Below, piece after piece: positions 15,947-22,233 of a stretch of DNA of 34,914 nt (the first letter of the stretch is position 1; each line of letters starts with the position of its first letter). The position numbers and the translations under genes were made by a program. Below the pieces are notes generated by a model. That model saw nothing but the letters and a program-made list of their open reading frames with translations. It was not told where the DNA came from and made no database searches. The DNA comes from Spirochaetales bacterium. Lineage in GTDB: Bacteria > Spirochaetota > Spirochaetia > DTKZ01. The DNA lies in the NCBI GenBank assembly GCA_031280945.1, contig JAITGB010000182.1, positions 1 through 34,914 of the forward strand, read 5' to 3'.

Positions 15947-15969
15947 TCACATCCCCCTAGCAAAGCGCC

Positions 15970-16254
15970 TCAGGCGCCCTCAAAAACAGCAATTTTCTCG
16001 CCCTTGGCAAGGGTAACAACAGCCTTCTTCCATGACGAGGTAAGACCCGGCCTGTTTCGCAGACGCTTGGGCTTTCCGCCAACATTTATGATATTGCAGG
16101 CCACAGGATGCACATTAAAAAGTTTTCGCACAGCCTCGGAAATCTGATACTTGTTTGCCCGAGGGTCCACACGAAAAACATACTTGCCCGCTTCCCGCAG
16201 GGCGTTGCTCTTTTCCGTTAAAACCGGCGCAATGATAATACTCTCTTTTGTCAT
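15970..16254 (-). CDS. rplW: 50S ribosomal protein L23
   Basis: 94 residues; docking site for trigger factor and signal recognition particle at the tunnel exit. IIIAPVLTEKSNALREAGKYVFRVDPRANKYQI fits the family, as do VRKLFNVHPVACNIINV and the basic loop. The ATG (16252-16254) overlaps the rplD TGA in an ATGA arrangement, so translation is coupled. Confidence 0.97.
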   Translation of the reverse strand: MTKESIIIAPVLTEKSNALREAGKYVFRVDPRANKYQISEAVRKLFNVHPVACNIINVGGKPKRLRNRPGLTSSWKKAVVTLAKGEKIAVFEGA

Positions 16255-16895
16255 ACGGACGCCTCCGCCGTGCTGCCGCTGTAAAAATCGTTCAACTTTT
16301 GCGCAGCAGTTTCGAGTACAAGAATGTTTCTCCCGTAAAAAAGGTCATGCGCGCGGAGCCTGTTGTACGACAAAAACCGCACCAAAGGCAGGTTCGCCCC
16401 CGCCCTCTTGATAAGAACGTCATCGTCCTTCAAAACAATCACCGTTCTCTCATCCGGCGCAAGTTTCTTCAGAATAGCCTTCAAATCGCGGGTCTTGCCC
16501 GAAGCAACGGAAAAATCCTCCACGATTTTGAGCCGGTCTTCCCTTACCTTGAGGCTCAAAATCGACTTCATCGCAAGACGCTTGAGTTTGCGCGGAAGCT
16601 GCCAGGAATAATCCCGGGGGCGCGGCCCAAAAACAATTCCGCCCCCGACCCACACAGGAGACCTCCTGCGGCCCGCGCGGGCGCGGCCCGTCCCCTTCTG
16701 CTTCCAGGGCTTGCGGCTCGTACCCTTTACCTCAGCGCGGGTTTTCGTACAGGCCGTACCCAGACGGCAGTTGGCAAGCTCGCTGCAAATAGCGTAGTAG
16801 ATAGCCCCATCGCTCACCTTGCGGTTAAAAACCTCGTCCGCAAGTTCAAGAGTCCGTATTTCCTCGCCCTGTATTGAAAAGACCTTTTTTTCCAT
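16251..16895 (-). CDS. rplD: 50S ribosomal protein L4
   Basis: 214 residues; its central loop reaches the exit tunnel wall (TSRKPWKQKGTGRARAGRRR). RSPVWVGGGIVFGPRPRDY is the other diagnostic stretch. In gamma-proteobacteria L4 also represses the S10 operon; the attenuator-like hairpin that precedes rpsJ here has no proven link to L4. ATG at 16893-16895. Confidence 0.97.
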   Translation of the reverse strand: MEKKVFSIQGEEIRTLELADEVFNRKVSDGAIYYAICSELANCRLGTACTKTRAEVKGTSRKPWKQKGTGRARAGRRRSPVWVGGGIVFGPRPRDYSWQLPRKLKRLAMKSILSLKVREDRLKIVEDFSVASGKTRDLKAILKKLAPDERTVIVLKDDDVLIKRAGANLPLVRFLSYNRLRAHDLFYGRNILVLETAAQKLNDFYSGSTAEASV

Positions 16896-16904
16896 TCCAG
16901 TCCC

Positions 16905-17531
16905 CTACATCTCTTTCTTCCGGGAATAGGTAACGAGAACCATTCCGTTCCTCGCGCCGGGAACAGCGCCCTTCACGAGAAGAACCTGCTTTTCCTTGTC
17001 GATTCTGACAAGCTCCAGATTCTGAACCGTTACCTTCTCACCGCCCATACGGCCCGGCATCTTCGCGTTTTTGAAAACGTGGCCCGGATACGTGTTCTGG
17101 CCCGTTGAACCCGGAGCGCGGTGAAACTTTGAACCGTGGGTCGCCCGTCCGCCGCTGAAGCCGTAACGCTTCATAACGCCCTGAAAACCCTTGCCCTTGC
17201 TCTTTGCGCGCACATCAACGTAACGGCAGCCGTCAAACACATCTACCCCCATAAGGTCGCCCGCGGCGCAGTCCTTGTCGAAGTCCGCTATTTCCACCAA
17301 ATATCTCTTGGGCGAAATCTCGCCCTTAAACTGCCCCCTGTACGGCTTTGAAAGCCTGTTCTCCTTGACATCCTCAGCGCCAAGAACAACAGCATCGTAA
17401 CCACATTTTTCCCTGGTTCGTTCCGACACAACAGTGTTCGGCTCAATCTTGATAACCGTAACCGGGGTTAGAATCCCCTGTTCATCGAACACCTGGGTCA
17501 TTCCGACTTTCTTTCCGATAAGCCCAATCAT
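16905..17531 (-). CDS. rplC: 50S ribosomal protein L3
   Basis: 208 residues; initiates 50S assembly, with a finger reaching the peptidyl transferase centre. MIGLIGKKVGMTQVFDEQG at the N-terminus and KGKGFQGVMKRYGFSGGRATHGSKFHR with PGRMGGEKVTVQNLE later are diagnostic. ATG at 17529-17531, nine nt after rpsJ. Confidence 0.97.
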   Translation of the reverse strand: MIGLIGKKVGMTQVFDEQGILTPVTVIKIEPNTVVSERTREKCGYDAVVLGAEDVKENRLSKPYRGQFKGEISPKRYLVEIADFDKDCAAGDLMGVDVFDGCRYVDVRAKSKGKGFQGVMKRYGFSGGRATHGSKFHRAPGSTGQNTYPGHVFKNAKMPGRMGGEKVTVQNLELVRIDKEKQVLLVKGAVPGARNGMVLVTYSRKKEM

Positions 17532-17540
17532 TGTGAACCC

Positions 17541-17849
17541 CTACTGCTTTATTTCAACATCCACACCCGCAGGAAGCTCAAGTTTCATAAGAGCATCCAT
17601 AACCGCCGAAGTGGGTTCGATAATATCAATCAGCCGTTTGTGCGTCCTCATCTCAAATTGCTCCCGCGACTTCTTGTTGACATGGGGCGAACGCAAAACA
17701 GTAAATTTGTTAATCCGGGTTGGCAGCGGTATCGGGCCGGAAACCTGAGCCCCGGATTTTTGCACAGTCTGCACAATTGACTTGGCGCTCTGGTCTATAA
17801 GTTCAACGTCAAAACCCCTGAGCCGTACCCGAATTCTGTCCTTGGCCAT
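17541..17849 (-). CDS. rpsJ: 30S ribosomal protein S10 / NusE
   Basis: 102 residues; 30S head protein that also pairs with NusB in antitermination and contacts NusG (encoded at 32392-32946). IRVRLRGFDVELIDQSAKSI and the GPIPLPTRINKFTVLRSPHVNKKSREQFEMRTHKR block are standard. The ATG at 17847-17849 has GGAGGAAGG upstream and follows a terminator-like hairpin after tuf. First gene of the S10 section. Confidence 0.97.
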   Translation of the reverse strand: MAKDRIRVRLRGFDVELIDQSAKSIVQTVQKSGAQVSGPIPLPTRINKFTVLRSPHVNKKSREQFEMRTHKRLIDIIEPTSAVMDALMKLELPAGVDVEIKQ

Positions 17850-17856
17850 CCTTCCT

Positions 17857-17892
17857 CCAAAAAGAAGCCTCGCCGCCCGGAAGCGGCAAGGC
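17857..17892 (-). terminator. Attenuator-like hairpin between tuf and rpsJ
   Basis: On the minus strand, a 10-bp stem with one G-U pair (17883-17892 with 17867-17876) and a 6-nt loop is followed by TTCTTTTTGG. It fits an intrinsic terminator placed 14 nt past the tuf stop, with the rpsJ ribosome binding site right after it. Since only 56 nt separate the genes and no promoter is visible, partial read-through is likely, lowering rpsJ-operon output relative to tuf. Confidence 0.75.
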
Positions 17893-17905
17893 CTTCCACT
17901 CAAAA

Positions 17906-19096
17906 TTATTCGATGATTTCCGTAACCTGGCCCGAAGCGACCGTCTTTCCACCCTCGCGGATAGCAAAACGAAGCCCCTTGTCCATAGCGATAGGATGAA
18001 TGAGCTCAACCGTGATTTCCGTATTATCGCCCGGCATAATCATCTCCTTGCCCGCCGCAAGCTCAACCGTACCGGTAATATCGGTAGTCCTGAAATAGAA
18101 CTGCGGTCTGTACCCGCCGAAGAAAGGAGAATGCCGTCCGCCCTCGTCTTTGGAAAGGACGTAGATAGCGCCCTTGAATTTCTTGCAGGGCTTAATGGAA
18201 CCCGGCTTCGCCAGAACCTGTCCGCGCTCAACTTCCTTTTTTTCTACGCCGCGCAGAAGAGCCCCGATATTGTCTCCCGCCTGACCCTCGTCCAGGAGCT
18301 TGTTGAACATCTCAACGCCCGTAACAACAGTCTTTTTGGTTTCCTTGATACCAACAATTTCCACCTCGTCACTGACCTTGACGATACCCCGGTCGATACG
18401 GCCCGTAACAACCGTACCGCGGCCCGGAATAGAGAAAACGTCCTCAATAGGCATAAGAAAAGGCTTATCAACAGGCCGCTCAGGAAGCGGAAAGTAGCTG
18501 TCCATAGCATTCAAAAGGTCCACAATACACTTGGTCTTGTCCGGGTCATCAGGATTTTCCATAGCCGGAAAAGCCGCGCCGCGGATAATGGGAATCTCGT
18601 CTCCAGGAAAGTTATACTTCTTGAGAAGGTCCCGCATCTCTTCCTCAACAAGGTCAATGAGGTCCGGGTCGTCCACCATATCAACCTTATTGATAAAAAC
18701 AATCAGGGCCGGAACGCCAACCTGCCGGGCCAAAAGAATATGCTCGTGCGTCTGGGCCATGGCCCCGTCCGCAGCGGACACAACAATCACCGCGCCGTCC
18801 ATCTGGGCCGCGCCCGTAATCATGTTTTTGATATAGTCGGCGTGTCCCGGACAGTCAACGTGGGCATAGTGCCTGTTGGTCGTCTGATACTCAACGTGCC
18901 GGGTGTTTATGGTGATACCGCGCTCCTTTTCTTCAGGAGCATTATCAATATCATCATACTTCATAACTTTGCCGCCAAACTGCTTGGCGCAAACCATGGA
19001 AATAGCCGCCGTAAGAGTGGTTTTGCCGTGGTCAACGTGACCAATAGTCCCAACGTTGATGTGCGGCTTCGTTCTTTCAAACTTTTCCTTTGCCAT
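17906..19096 (-). CDS. tuf: Elongation factor Tu
   Basis: 396 residues; GTPase that delivers aminoacyl-tRNA to the ribosome. P-loop GHVDHGKT at 19-26, switch 1 with RGITINTRHVEY, switch 2 DCPGHAD with the catalytic His, and NKVD are present. Domains 2 and 3 are intact (GRGTVVTGRIDRG, GVEMFNKLLDEGQAGDNIG, PFFGGYRPQFYFRTTDITG). The G5 motif reads RGAAF, with Ala174 where most EF-Tu have Ser. TAAGGAGG precedes the ATG at 19094-19096. Two promoter candidates lie upstream. fusA, which usually separates rpsG from tuf, is absent. Confidence 0.98.
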   Translation of the reverse strand: MAKEKFERTKPHINVGTIGHVDHGKTTLTAAISMVCAKQFGGKVMKYDDIDNAPEEKERGITINTRHVEYQTTNRHYAHVDCPGHADYIKNMITGAAQMDGAVIVVSAADGAMAQTHEHILLARQVGVPALIVFINKVDMVDDPDLIDLVEEEMRDLLKKYNFPGDEIPIIRGAAFPAMENPDDPDKTKCIVDLLNAMDSYFPLPERPVDKPFLMPIEDVFSIPGRGTVVTGRIDRGIVKVSDEVEIVGIKETKKTVVTGVEMFNKLLDEGQAGDNIGALLRGVEKKEVERGQVLAKPGSIKPCKKFKGAIYVLSKDEGGRHSPFFGGYRPQFYFRTTDITGTVELAAGKEMIMPGDNTEITVELIHPIAMDKGLRFAIREGGKTVASGQVTEIIE

Positions 19097-19138
19097 TTTA
19101 CTGCCTCCTTACCCTGCAGACAAATAATCTTCCAAACT

Positions 19139-19166
19139 TATATAGCAATGAACCCCGCCTTTTCAA
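19139..19166 (-). promoter_or_regulatory. Proximal tuf promoter candidate
   Basis: TTGAAA (19161-19166) and TATATA (19139-19144) with a 16-bp spacer. Start would be about 35 nt before the tuf ATG, just upstream of TAAGGAGG. Confidence 0.5.
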
Positions 19167-19473
19167 AAAAACGCGGAAAGCTCACTAAAAACCATCCGTA
19201 ATGCCCGTGGGAAGCAGCAAAACCTAAAGCCTCCCGGCAGGGAAACCCCGCCAGCGCCCGCAGTCAAAACCGCCTCTAAAAATGGAGGAAGGAAGAACAA
19301 CGCGCGCCCGCACAGGCACACGCAAGGTCATAGGGAACGCCCCAGAGGACCTGTTCAACATCCTTACCGTCAACACCGCTCCCGGAATAACACGGAAAAG
19401 CCACGCCCCCCGGTTTCACGGAAACCCACTACTTAAAGCCGCCGAAACAGCTAGAAGGATGATTAGTCAGCCA

Positions 19474-19502
19474 ATACTATCGAAAAATCAAAAACACGTC
19501 AA
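19474..19502 (-). promoter_or_regulatory. Distal tuf / S10-operon promoter
   Basis: TTGACG (19497-19502) and TAGTAT (19474-19479) with an exact 17-bp spacer on the minus strand. Predicted start near 19467, giving a leader of about 370 nt before tuf. Confidence 0.65.
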
Positions 19503-19593
19503 TAGCAAAACAGCGAATTTTTGATTTTTTTCACCTTTTATCGCCCGCGGCCAAACCAAACCAAGTCAAGCCGCGCTATGCCGCCAGGCGCTT

Positions 19594-20064
19594 TCACCAC
19601 CTGTAATGCGAAAAAGCCTTGTTCGCCTCCGCCATACGGTGCGTATCTTCCTTCTTTTTGAAGGCCGTACCCGTACTATTGTAGGCATCCAAAAACTCCG
19701 CCCCCAGCTTCTGGCTCAGGGCCTTGCCGCTCCTCGCCCGCGCCGCAGCAATAAGCCAGCGCATGGCAAGAGCCTCCCGCCGCGACTCACGGATTTCCAC
19801 AGGAACCTGATACGTCGCACCCCCAACCCGCCGGGACTTGACCTCCACCACAGGCTTTACATTGTCCAGGGCCTTGAGAAAAACCTCAAGCTCCCCCTTG
19901 TCCGCCTTGCCCTTTAGAAAATCGAGGGCGCCGTAGAGAATAGCCGCGCTGATGGACTTCTTGCCGTCCAGCATCATACGGGTAATAAACTTGGAAACAA
20001 CCATATTGTTGTACCGCGAATCGGGAATCGTCTCCCTCTTGGCAACTACTTTTCGTCTGGGCAT
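19594..20064 (-). CDS. rpsG: 30S ribosomal protein S7
   Basis: 156 residues; initiates 30S head assembly and contacts E-site tRNA. MPRRKVVAKRETIPDSRYNN, ARSGKALSQKLGAEFLDAYN and the C-terminal EDTHRMAEANKAFSHYRW are all family-typical. ATG at 20062-20064, 13 nt after rpsL. Last gene of the short str transcript here, because fusA does not follow. Confidence 0.97.
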   Translation of the reverse strand: MPRRKVVAKRETIPDSRYNNMVVSKFITRMMLDGKKSISAAILYGALDFLKGKADKGELEVFLKALDNVKPVVEVKSRRVGGATYQVPVEIRESRREALAMRWLIAAARARSGKALSQKLGAEFLDAYNSTGTAFKKKEDTHRMAEANKAFSHYRW

Positions 20065-20077
20065 AAATTCCCCTCAC

Positions 20078-20452
20078 CTACGCCTTCGGCCTTTTGGAAC
20101 CATACTTGGAACGGCTCTTGCGCCTGTCCTCCACGCCCAGGGTATCTTTCGTACCCCGCACGATATGGTACCTCACGCCCGGCAAATCCTTCACGCGCCC
20201 CCCCCGGATAAGAACAACAGAATGTTCCTGCAAATTATGACCAATGCCCGGAATATAGGCCGTAACCTCAATACTATTACTGAGGCGCACACGCGCAACC
20301 TTGCGCAAAGCCGAGTTCGGCTTTTTCGGAGTGATGGTCATCACCCTCGTGCAGACCCCCCTCTTTTGCGGACAGTTCATAAGCGCCGGAGACTTCGTCT
20401 TTGAATGTGAACTCCTCCGCCCCGTCCGAATCAACTGATTAATCGTCGGCAT
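20078..20452 (-). CDS. rpsL: 30S ribosomal protein S12
   Basis: 124 residues; decoding-site protein controlling accuracy. MPTINQLIRTGRR, CPQKRGVCTRV, TPKKPNSALRK (Lys43) and the VKDLPGVRYH loop (Lys88-Asp89 in E. coli gene numbering) are intact, so the sequence does not carry the classical streptomycin-resistance changes. The ATG at 20450-20452 has AGGAG twelve nt upstream, a long spacing. Driven by the promoter at 20494-20522. Confidence 0.97.
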   Translation of the reverse strand: MPTINQLIRTGRRSSHSKTKSPALMNCPQKRGVCTRVMTITPKKPNSALRKVARVRLSNSIEVTAYIPGIGHNLQEHSVVLIRGGRVKDLPGVRYHIVRGTKDTLGVEDRRKSRSKYGSKRPKA

Positions 20453-20493
20453 ACAGAAAACAATCTCCTACAAAAATGCTGTGTAACTGAAAG

Positions 20494-20522
20494 AAAATAG
20501 CGGAAATTCTTTTTTGTGTCAA
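20494..20522 (-). promoter_or_regulatory. Promoter of rpsL-rpsG
   Basis: Consensus TTGACA (20517-20522) and TATTTT (20494-20499) with a 17-bp AT-rich spacer. The start would be ~35 nt upstream of rpsL. The 3' end of structured element copy 2 lies about 35 bp upstream of the -35 box. Confidence 0.85.
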
Positions 20523-20556
20523 GAGCGAAGAGCAAATTTTTTAAGAATTCGGATGT

Positions 20557-20709
20557 GGGCGCATTTTTTACGGCCTGCGGCCGTAAAAAACCGGGCTATC
20601 CGCTCCAATCCAGCGGATTTTGCAAAGCAAAATCCGCAAGGATTTCCGCTTCTATCCAGGCTGCATGGACGAGCAGCAATCCGTAAGGATTGCGACCAGT
20701 CCCTTGCGC
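20557..20709 (-). ncRNA. Twin-module structured repeat element, copy 2 (subtype B)
   Basis: Minus-strand order: GCGCAAGGG, an inserted ~45-nt segment with its own hairpin (GCAATCC with GGATTGC, 20676-20693), module 1 (GGATAGAAGCGGAAATCC), a perfect 11-bp hairpin with AAA loop (plus strand 20613-20637), module 2 (GGATTGGAGCGGATAGCC), CGG, and a perfect 12-bp stem with T6 5' and A6 3' (20564-20590), ending TGCGCCC. A further hairpin (20718-20739, 9 bp) sits next to its 5' side. It is in the 499-bp rpsL-perR divergent region and points toward rpsL. Confidence 0.7.
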
Positions 20710-20884
20710 GGCGACACGGCTTCCCCGAACGGGGAAGCCACGTCTTTTTCATTTACACGCTAGCCCGAAAGCCGTATACTAGTCTTATATATGAAGATTC
20801 CCGCGAAAGCCAGCCGGAAAACCGCCTGTTTACAATCTTCTTCCGGTTTTTTCAAAGAATTTTCACATAATTTTCAAAAAACGC

Positions 20885-20913
20885 TTGCCAAAAAGAAAGA
20901 ATTTATATATAAT
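20885..20913 (+). promoter_or_regulatory. Promoter of perR-rubrerythrin
   Basis: TTGCCA (20885-20890) and a perfect TATAAT (20908-20913) separated by 17 bp, in an AT-rich stretch 39 bp before the perR start. Confidence 0.85.
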
Positions 20914-20931
20914 AGTAATAGTTATTATTAT
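20909..20931 (+). promoter_or_regulatory. perR: Putative PerR/Fur-type operator
   Basis: A 23-bp dyad: ATAATAGTAA (20909-20918), centre TAG, TTATTATTAT (20922-20931), 9 of 10 positions symmetric. It overlaps the -10 box and start region, and its AT-rich make-up resembles Per/Fur boxes. Autoregulation by the adjacent gene product is the natural inference. Confidence 0.6.
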
Positions 20932-20951
20932 TATTTTGAGGAAAAGAGAAG

Positions 20952-21344
20952 ATGATGCCAGGAAAGAAGCACAGTAAAAAACGGGACGCAATCCTGCGGG
21001 CCATACAATCAACCCAGCTTCATCCGGGAGCCCAGTGGGTGTACGACACCCTCAAGCCTGAGATTCCCGGCCTGTCCCTGGGCACCGTGTACCGGAACAT
21101 CAGCCTTTTCCTGAAAGAAGGAGAAGTGGTGTCGGTCGGAGTTGTTGGCGGCGAGGAGAGGTTTGACGGCCGCGTTGAGCCCCACCCCCACGCGGTGTGC
21201 CTCCGGTGCGGCAGCGTTACGGATATTCCCGGCATAGATGACGCGGCGCGGAACCTTCTCGCACACGGCGGGGCCCCCAAGGGCTTTCGCATCGATTACA
21301 CAAAGACTGTTTTCTATGGTCTTTGCGGAGCCTGCTCCTCATGA
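20952..21344 (+). CDS. perR: Fur-family peroxide-responsive regulator, PerR-like
   Basis: 130 residues. The N-terminal winged helix contains LHPGAQWVYDTL and LSLGTVYRNISLFLKEG. The regulatory metal site fits PerR: His in LHPG, RFD, then HPH at the same spacing as B. subtilis His91/His93, and TDI for Asp104. The structural zinc site has both CxxC pairs, CLRC and CGAC. Such proteins hold Fe or Mn and lose DNA binding when peroxide oxidises the metal-bound histidines. Start is ATG 20952 or the next codon, with GAGG about ten nt upstream. It precedes a rubrerythrin gene by 68 bp and likely controls both through the operator at 20909-20931. Fur or Zur specificity cannot be fully excluded. Confidence 0.88.
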   Translation: MMPGKKHSKKRDAILRAIQSTQLHPGAQWVYDTLKPEIPGLSLGTVYRNISLFLKEGEVVSVGVVGGEERFDGRVEPHPHAVCLRCGSVTDIPGIDDAARNLLAHGGAPKGFRIDYTKTVFYGLCGACSS

Positions 21345-21370
21345 GAAAGGCCCCCTGCATTAGGTAATTC

Positions 21371-21387
21371 CCGCGGCCCTGCCGCGG
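21371..21387 (+). other. Small hairpin in the perR-rubrerythrin spacer
   Basis: CCGCGG, loop CCCTG, CCGCGG, followed by ATATAATTTTTTT and directly by GGAGG of the next gene. It looks like a weak attenuator or mRNA-end stabiliser. The TATAAT at 21389-21394 is too close to the start codon, and lacks a -35 box, to be a promoter. Confidence 0.5.
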
Positions 21388-21412
21388 ATATAATTTTTTT
21401 GGAGGTATCGTT

Positions 21413-21955
21413 ATGAAAAAATGGGTTTGTTCAGTCTGCGGCTATGTTCACACCGGAGACAAAGCGCCGGACGCTTGTCCGCAGTGCAAAGCCCCCGCGG
21501 CCAAGTTCAAGGAACAGGTAGCCGGAGAAACTTTTGCGGCGGAACACGTTGTCGGCGTTGCAAAGGATGTGGAAAACGACATCAAGAGCGACCTGCAGGC
21601 TCACTTTAACGGTGAGTGCTGCGAAGTGGGCATGTACCTGGCCATGAGCCGTGTCGCCGAGCGCGAGGGTTATCCCGAAGTTGCGGAAGCCTACAAGCGC
21701 TACGCTTTTGAGGAAGCCGAACACGCCGCGAAATTCGCGGAGCTTTTGGGCGAGGTAATTACCGCCAGCACAAAGAAGAACCTGGAACTGCGCATTGAGG
21801 CTGAACACGGCGCCTGTGCGGGAAAAACCGACATCGCCAAGCGCGCCAAAGAAAAAGGCTACGACGCCATTCACGACACCGTGCATGAAATGGCCCGTGA
21901 CGAAGCCCGGCACTGCTCGGGATTCAAAGGTCTTTTGAAAAGGTATTTCGCCTGA
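21413..21955 (+). CDS. Reverse-type rubrerythrin
   Basis: 180 residues. The rubredoxin-like iron domain is at the N-terminus (CSVCGY at 6-11 and CPQC at 22-25), and the four-helix diiron domain follows, with ECCEVGMYLAMSRVAE, YAFEEAEHAAKF and HEMARDEARHCSGF supplying Glu and His ligands. This order is the reverse of classical rubrerythrin and is known in anaerobes, where it works as NADH-linked peroxidase/oxygen scavenger. GGAGG precedes the ATG. It is probably cotranscribed with perR, which explains peroxide control. Ends before a strong hairpin. Confidence 0.93.
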   Translation: MKKWVCSVCGYVHTGDKAPDACPQCKAPAAKFKEQVAGETFAAEHVVGVAKDVENDIKSDLQAHFNGECCEVGMYLAMSRVAEREGYPEVAEAYKRYAFEEAEHAAKFAELLGEVITASTKKNLELRIEAEHGACAGKTDIAKRAKEKGYDAIHDTVHEMARDEARHCSGFKGLLKRYFA

Positions 21956-22014
21956 AAGTCAGACTATTTTTTTGAAAGTAAAAAAGTTTTTGTTGTAAAA
22001 AAGTGAGAAAAAAG

Positions 22015-22039
22015 CGCGGGGCCCTGTTTGGGCCCCGCG
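22015..22039. terminator. Strong GC hairpin, terminator between rubrerythrin and rpoC
   Basis: A perfect 10-bp stem CGCGGGGCCC / GGGCCCCGCG with loop TGTTT. Read on the minus strand it is followed by GC and six T, a good intrinsic terminator for the rpoBC transcript; read on the plus strand it follows rubrerythrin but only TGAATTTGTTTT comes after. Probably works in both directions, better for rpoC. Confidence 0.85.
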
Positions 22040-22091
22040 TGAATTTGTTTTCGCTTTATGCGTACTGTAATGGTTTCTGTCCGCCCGTGGG

Positions 22092-22195
22092 GCGCAAGGG
22101 ATAGAAGCGGAAATCCCGCAGAAATCGCCGCAGGCGATTTTGAGGAATTGGAGCGGATAGCCCGGCCCTGTCCTTTTTCGCCGGGGCGGAAAAGG
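22092..22195 (+). ncRNA. Twin-module structured repeat element, copy 3 (subtype A)
   Basis: Plus-strand order: GCGCAAGGG, module 1 (GGGATAGAAGCGGAAATCCC), a perfect 8-bp hairpin (22122-22129 with 22133-22140), module 2 (GGAATTGGAGCGGATAGCCC), GG, then a different, CCTTTT...AAAAGG-type imperfect hairpin (22172-22195) instead of the T6/A6 stem. It lies in the 278-bp interval between rubrerythrin and the rpoC stop, antiparallel to rpoC, preceded by GCCCGTGGG as in copy 5. Confidence 0.68.
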
Positions 22196-22233
22196 GCGGG
22201 GGTGCGCACAAATTCACTTCCCGAAAATTCTTT

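Larger units (their letters stand above)
19097..19593 (-). other. 497-bp rpsG-tuf spacer without a gene
   Basis: I see no credible coding sequence or tRNA here; an 80-codon plus-strand reading lacks a ribosome binding site and family resemblance. Contents on the minus strand: a hairpin 19546-19575 (CGCGGC with GCCGCG, 18-nt loop) after rpsG without a U-tract, a strong promoter at 19474-19502, a short hairpin GGTTTC-CGT-GAAACC in the putative leader, and a second promoter at 19139-19166. fusA would occupy this place in many bacteria; I recognise no fusA remnant. Confidence 0.6.

Noticed and set aside
19282..19524. 80-codon plus-strand frame in the rpsG-tuf spacer
   Set aside because: No ribosome binding site, no recognisable domain, and it runs antisense through the tuf promoter and leader.
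19546..19575. Hairpin after rpsG as an intrinsic terminator
   Set aside because: Six-bp stem with an 18-nt loop and no T run on the minus strand after it.
21389..21394. TATAAT before the rubrerythrin gene as a separate promoter
   Set aside because: No -35 box at suitable distance and the transcript would start within the ribosome binding site.
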